From contig JAVBKU010000003.1 in NCBI GenBank assembly GCA_031553875.1, forward strand, positions 75,868 to 139,867: a stretch of DNA of 64,000 bases, written 5' to 3'. The notes below the pieces were generated by a model. It was given only the letters and a program-made list of their open reading frames with translations. It had not been told where the DNA came from and did not search any database. The stretch comes from JAVBKU01 sp031553875 (GTDB lineage: Bacteria > Bacteroidota > Bacteroidia > Bacteroidales > Rikenellaceae). The first letter of the stretch is position 1. Each line of letters begins with the position of its first letter. A program made the translations under genes and the position numbers. Positions 60,871 to 64,000 of this stretch are shown here, piece by piece.

Positions 60871-61362
60871 ATGCCGGATATGATAAAGAAAATTACGATG
60901 TTTTGCGCCGTGTGCGCTTTAATGGCGGGTGTGGTCTCCTGTAAAGCGGACAAGGAGGTCGATACGGCCTCTGCGCGGATCGACAATCCTGACTTCCTCT
61001 GGCCCGATGCGCCGCAGACGACGGTGATCTCCACCTTCACCTCCTGCTGGGACAGCACGGCTTTTACCTACCCTGAAGGCAAGGCCGAAGTCAGGGTGGT
61101 GCGTATCGTCGTTCCGCCCGACTCGCGCCTGGGGAAGCACCGGCACCCGATGCCCAATTTCGGATACGTCGAGCGCGGGTCGGTCACGGTGGTCAAAGTC
61201 TGTGACGACGGCAGCGACGGCGAAAGCCGCTCTTTTAGTCAGGGCGAAGTGGTAAACGAACTCGTGGGTCAGACCCATTACGGCATTTCCGGCCCCGAGG
61301 GGGTGGTGTTCCTGCTTTTCTACGCCGGGGCAGAGGGGCAGGAGTTGTCTGTAAAGCAATAA
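60871..61362 (+). CDS. Cupin-domain lipoprotein
   Basis: 163 residues. Lipoprotein signal MIKKITMFCAVCALMAGVVSC (Met at residue 4, 60880, is an equally good start). A small cupin (about 70-155) with the metal-ligand pattern KHRHPMPNFGYVERGS and a later Gln-Thr-His (VGQTHYG). Cell-surface or periplasmic; function unknown. Its signal peptide resembles that of the next gene, 69 bp downstream, so the two may act together. Confidence 0.75.
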   Translation: MPDMIKKITMFCAVCALMAGVVSCKADKEVDTASARIDNPDFLWPDAPQTTVISTFTSCWDSTAFTYPEGKAEVRVVRIVVPPDSRLGKHRHPMPNFGYVERGSVTVVKVCDDGSDGESRSFSQGEVVNELVGQTHYGISGPEGVVFLLFYAGAEGQELSVKQ

Positions 61363-61430
61363 CAGTATTCATGTAAACTGTTTTTGGAATCCTATTCTCA
61401 GTACTTATAGTGTAAAAAAGAGCTTGTGTA

Positions 61431-62591
61431 ATGCAGATAAGTAAATTTGTAATGTTCTGTGCAATTGGTGTTCTGGCATTTGGCCTTACCTCATACGGGC
61501 AAGACGAACCCGATGCTTCCTGTGATGTTTATGTAGCGGGCGACGTTTGGGAAGGAGGCAAGCGTGTTCCTGCTTTCTGGAAGAACGGAGAGATGCATAC
61601 TCTCCCTCTCTCTATTACCCCGAGTTACTTCTCCATCAAATCGATTTATGTTTCGGATTCCGACGTTTATGTCGCTGGCCAAGTGTACGACGGAAGTAAG
61701 TATATTGCCACCCTCTGGAAGAACGGCGAAGTGCAGCCTCTCGCGCTCGCCACGAGTGGTTCCTATACCGAATCTGTTTATGTTTCGGGCTCGGATGTGT
61801 ATGTAGCGGGGGGAGTGAACGACGGACGCAATAGGATCGCGACCCTCTGGAAGAACGGCGAGGTGCAGTCTCCCGCGCTCGCCACGACTCACTCCTATGC
61901 CAATTCTGTTTATGTTTCGGGCTCGGACGTTTACGTCGCTGGCGGAATTTACGACGAGAACAATACTGTTATAGCCACCCTCTGGAAGAACGGCAAGGTA
62001 CAGCCTCTTGCACTCGCAGGGGGTGAGTCCATAGCCAGATCTGTCTATGTTTCAGGTTCCGACGTTTACGTTGTGGGCGAAGTGGTGGTCGGAAGCATGA
62101 GGATTGCCACCCTTTGGAAGAACGGCAAAGTACAGCAGTCTACGGCACTTGCCACGACTCACTCCTATGCCAATTCTGTTTATGTTTCGGGCTCGGATGT
62201 TTATGTAGCAGGCTCTGTGCATGATGGAAACGCGTGGATCGCCACCCTCTGGAAGAATGGCAAGGTGCAGTCTCCTGCGTTAGCTACGAGTGATCCCGCT
62301 GTTTCCCCTATCGATTCAGATCCCTATCTTGTTATTATGTTCTTTGAAACTAAGGTAAAGCGCGATACTCTCAAGAATAATGGCGAGTTGAAAGATCCTA
62401 CGTTCGAAGTGAGCGGTTCCGGCGCCTCCTCTGTTTATGTTTCGGGCTCGGATGTTTATGTCGCGGGCGGAGTGACCCACAGAGGAAGCATGAATAATAT
62501 CGCCATATTATGGAAAAACGGTAAAAGGATGAAACTTCCCTTCTCCGGACGCCGACCCCACTTCTCTTCGGTATTCGTGGTGAAAAGATAG
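61431..62591 (+). CDS. Exported WKNG-repeat protein, probable eight-unit beta-propeller
   Basis: 386 residues. Signal peptide 1-23 (MQISKFVMFCAIGVLAFGLTSYG). The rest is built from about eight ~45-residue units with the pattern SVYVSGSDVYVAG...IATLWKNG.VQ..ALAT. Units 2-6 are very similar even at DNA level (tttatgtttcgggctcgga recurs), unit 7 (about 285-325) is degenerate (LKNNGELKDPTFEVSGSGAS), and the last ends in SSVFVVKR. Such units usually form blades of a propeller. No lipobox, so probably periplasmic or secreted. Function unknown. Confidence 0.75.
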   Translation: MQISKFVMFCAIGVLAFGLTSYGQDEPDASCDVYVAGDVWEGGKRVPAFWKNGEMHTLPLSITPSYFSIKSIYVSDSDVYVAGQVYDGSKYIATLWKNGEVQPLALATSGSYTESVYVSGSDVYVAGGVNDGRNRIATLWKNGEVQSPALATTHSYANSVYVSGSDVYVAGGIYDENNTVIATLWKNGKVQPLALAGGESIARSVYVSGSDVYVVGEVVVGSMRIATLWKNGKVQQSTALATTHSYANSVYVSGSDVYVAGSVHDGNAWIATLWKNGKVQSPALATSDPAVSPIDSDPYLVIMFFETKVKRDTLKNNGELKDPTFEVSGSGASSVYVSGSDVYVAGGVTHRGSMNNIAILWKNGKRMKLPFSGRRPHFSSVFVVKR

Positions 62592-62654
62592 GTGGAGCGA
62601 GCCCGGCCGCATATCGTGCCGGTGTTCATGCTACGTTAACCGCATAAAAATAGA

Positions 62655-62691
62655 GGCGGCGCGTGAAATCACGCGCCGCCCCTCATTTTTT
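62655..62691. terminator. Bidirectional terminator
   Basis: Perfect 12 bp stem GGCGGCGCGTGA/TCACGCGCCGCC with an AA loop, followed by ATTTTTT on the plus strand and by TATTTTTATG on the minus strand; between the convergent WKNG-repeat and rubrerythrin genes. Confidence 0.88.
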
Positions 62692-62703
62692 GCGAAACCG
62701 CTC

Positions 62704-63258
62704 CTACTTACCGAAGTAGCGGTTGTAGAGACCTTCGAAGCCTTTGCCGTGACGGGCTTCGTCCTTACACATTTCGTGCACGGTGTCGTGGATGGCGTCG
62801 AGGTTAAGCTGCTTGGCGCGAACGGCGATGCGCTTCTTGTCTTCACAAGCGCCGGCCTCGGCGTCCTTACGCTTCTGGAGGTTGGTCTTGGTGTCCCATA
62901 CCACTTCGCCCAGGAGCTCGGCGAATTTGGCGGCGTGCTCTGCCTCTTCCCACGCGTAGCGTTTGAAGGCCTCGGCCACCTCGGGATAACCCTCCCTGTC
63001 GGCCTGACGGCTCATGGCGAGGTACATACCAACCTCGGTACACTCACCCATAAAGTGGGCGTTGAGGTCTTGTATCATTTCGGCGTCGCATCCCTTGGCC
63101 ACGCCTAATACATGCTCGTCGGCAAAGGCCAGGGCGCCTTCGGAGGCTTCCATTTCTTTGAATTTGCTCTTAGGCTGCTTGCACTGGGGACAAAAATCGG
63201 GGGCGTCGTTGCCTTCGTGAACGTAGCCGCATACTGTACAGATGAATTTCTTGATCAT
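62704..63258 (-). CDS. Rubrerythrin, N-terminal rubredoxin type
   Basis: 184 residues. The rubredoxin centre comes first (C7, C10, C23, C26), then a ferritin-like four-helix domain with di-iron ligands (MGECTEVGMYL, YAWEEAEHAAKFAELLG, DEARHGKGFEGL). This is the reverse order of classical rubrerythrin and matches the oxygen-response reverse rubrerythrins that act as NADH-linked peroxidases in anaerobes. 32 bp behind perR, so it is very likely under its control. Confidence 0.92.
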   Translation of the reverse strand: MIKKFICTVCGYVHEGNDAPDFCPQCKQPKSKFKEMEASEGALAFADEHVLGVAKGCDAEMIQDLNAHFMGECTEVGMYLAMSRQADREGYPEVAEAFKRYAWEEAEHAAKFAELLGEVVWDTKTNLQKRKDAEAGACEDKKRIAVRAKQLNLDAIHDTVHEMCKDEARHGKGFEGLYNRYFGK

Positions 63259-63290
63259 AGCTCAAAATTGATAAGGGTTAATAATTTTAT

Positions 63291-63716
63291 TTAGTTCTGC
63301 TTTGTTTTATCATTGTGCGCCTTACATCCGGCGCATATACCCTTGTAGAGCAGTTGCACGGAGGCTATCGTGTGGCCGTCCACCTCGCTCAGGAACAGTT
63401 CCCGGCCGTTGTCCAGTGGAATGTCAATTACCCTGTTGCACGAGGAGCACTGGAAATGACCGTGGGGCGAGGTGTCGCCGTCGAAGCGCTTGTTGTGTTC
63501 GTCGATGTCTATCATTATGGCCGCCCCGTACTCGCTGAGTAGCTTGAGGGTATTGTAGACGGTGGTCTTCGACAGGGTGGGTATCGACTTATGCAACGCC
63601 TGATGGATCTCATCGACCGTTGGATGGGTCTTATGCGTGAGAAGGTAGTCCATCACGGCTATGCGCTGTACCGACGGCTGTATTCCAAGTTCGACGAGAT
63701 ATCTTGCCGCTTTCAT
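63291..63716 (-). CDS. perR: Fur-family peroxide regulator PerR
   Basis: 141 residues. Winged helix with the recognition region TLSKTTVYNTLKLL, metal site residues in DEHNKRFDGDTSPHGHF, and structural zinc cysteines FQCSSC and GICAGC. PerR rather than Fur is supported by the rubrerythrin gene in the same operon and by a PerR-box-like palindrome over its own promoter. Binds Fe2+/Mn2+ and is inactivated by peroxide through His oxidation (family knowledge). Confidence 0.9.
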   Translation of the reverse strand: MKAARYLVELGIQPSVQRIAVMDYLLTHKTHPTVDEIHQALHKSIPTLSKTTVYNTLKLLSEYGAAIMIDIDEHNKRFDGDTSPHGHFQCSSCNRVIDIPLDNGRELFLSEVDGHTIASVQLLYKGICAGCKAHNDKTKQN

Positions 63717-63744
63717 TGTAATGATTTTTAATTTGTAATTAGTA

Positions 63745-63776
63745 CAAAATTATAATCATTTTTCGAGACTTCCAAA
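63745..63776 (-). promoter_or_regulatory. perR promoter with overlapping PerR-box-like palindrome
   Basis: Minus-strand TTTG (63773-63776), 20 bp spacer, TAATTTTG (63745-63752). TTATAATCATTTTTC (63750-63764) resembles the B. subtilis PerR box TTATAATnATTATAA (11 of 14 fixed positions) and overlaps the -7 element, as expected for autorepression. Confidence 0.65.
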
Positions 63777-63831
63777 TCTTTTGGAGGAAATATTTTTAGA
63801 GGGAGGATTAGTGATTGTCATTATCTGTATC

Positions 63832-63874
63832 AGACCCTGCGCCCACCCCCTGTGGCGCTATGTGCCATGGGCGC
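63832..63874. repeat. Short GC-rich repeat, family 4, copy B
   Basis: AGACCCTGC followed by CCCCTGTGGCGCTATGTGCC and ATGGGCGC, matching 45301-45338. Here the outer arms TGCGCCCA and TGGGCGCA pair perfectly around the inner TGGCGC hairpin. In the 284 bp region upstream of perR, beyond its promoter. Confidence 0.7.
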
Positions 63875-63929
63875 AAGCGACCCACATTACATGTCTCTTT
63901 ATATGTTGTGGCTGTAGGTATAGTATGAA

Positions 63930-63973
63930 AACCAGTAGGGCGCGGCAATAGCCGCGGCCTACACCCACTAGTT
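63930..63973. other. Hairpin near the right edge
   Basis: GTAGGGCGCGGC/GCCGCGGCCTAC (one mismatch, AATA loop) extended by AACCAGT with ACTAGTT. No T-run. Function unknown; perhaps the 3' end of a gene beyond the window or another single-copy REP-like element. Confidence 0.5.
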
Positions 63974-64000
63974 GAAACCAGGAATCATATTTGATAATCA

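Noticed and set aside
1..64000. tRNA, rRNA, prophage or IS transposase genes
   Set aside because: Spacers were read for tRNA-like and transposase-like features and none was convincing; a covariance-model scan was not possible here.

Overview
This 64 kb window is a piece of a Bacteroidota chromosome, most likely order Bacteroidales. A Rikenellaceae/Alistipes-like host would fit the GC-rich coding sequence, but that is a guess. The evidence is the Bacteroidota-style F-ATP synthase operon (atpD-atpC-atpI-like-atpB-E-F-H-A), family proteins largely confined to this phylum (DUF4924, DUF4886, Porin_10-type porin, long IspG, LysM plus periplasmic-binding fusion), and many promoters of the phylum's TAnnTTTG -7 type. 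Nearly all DNA is housekeeping. There is no phage, IS transposase, CRISPR array, rRNA or recognisable tRNA.

Layout. 1-6133: ATP synthase operon on the minus strand, atpA cut by the left edge. 6496-10848 (+): HAD phosphatase, propeller-like lipoprotein and an overlapping GtrA / GT2 / membrane (GT-C-like) cluster. 11195-17219 (-): LysM lipid-exported protein, DnaQ-like exonuclease, dnaN, DUF4886 protein, uridine phosphorylase. 17457-18842 (+): glmM. 19127-21384 (-): rplY-pth-hslR-DUF4924 operon. 21776-31859 (+): U32 rRNA hydroxylase-like protein, rRNA methyltransferase, transketolase, PH-domain protein, nrnA, thioesterase, htpG and the RNase P RNA. 31966-44168 (-): rmuC, then a tight six-gene operon rsh-mqnB-mqnD-bioF-bioG-bioC (stringent response, futalosine menaquinone route, biotin synthesis), a coiled-coil membrane protein, a DUF3108 protein and recG. 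44359-45222 (+): secreted TIM-barrel protein. 45400-51380 (-): ispG, MltF-like transglycosylase, porin, pssA. 51490-54235 (+): manC, murF. 54326-58214 (-): proC-proB-proA plus a small lipoprotein. 58413-62591 (+): XRE-cupin regulator with acyl-CoA ligase, cupin lipoprotein and an eight-unit WKNG-repeat protein. 62704-63716 (-): perR-rubrerythrin.

The most unusual content is between genes. At least four families of structured, dispersed intergenic repeats are present: a ~230 bp composite element with 20 bp terminal inverted repeats (two copies, with compensatory base changes that preserve its stems); a 154 bp element (two copies, about 94% identical by eye); a ~100 bp two-hairpin element (four copies, one inside the pro operon, with a compensatory change in its 3' hairpin); and a short GC-rich palindrome (two copies). 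None encodes a protein. They could be MITE/REP-like elements mobilised in trans, or structured RNA elements, and they are the best candidate here for something undescribed. Other points: a ~60-residue insertion in BioF, a -24/-12 (sigma-54-like) promoter with TGTCA repeats upstream of htpG, a PerR-box-like palindrome over the perR promoter, a probable leaderless mRNA for the U32 gene, and an ispG promoter that overlaps the mltF terminator.
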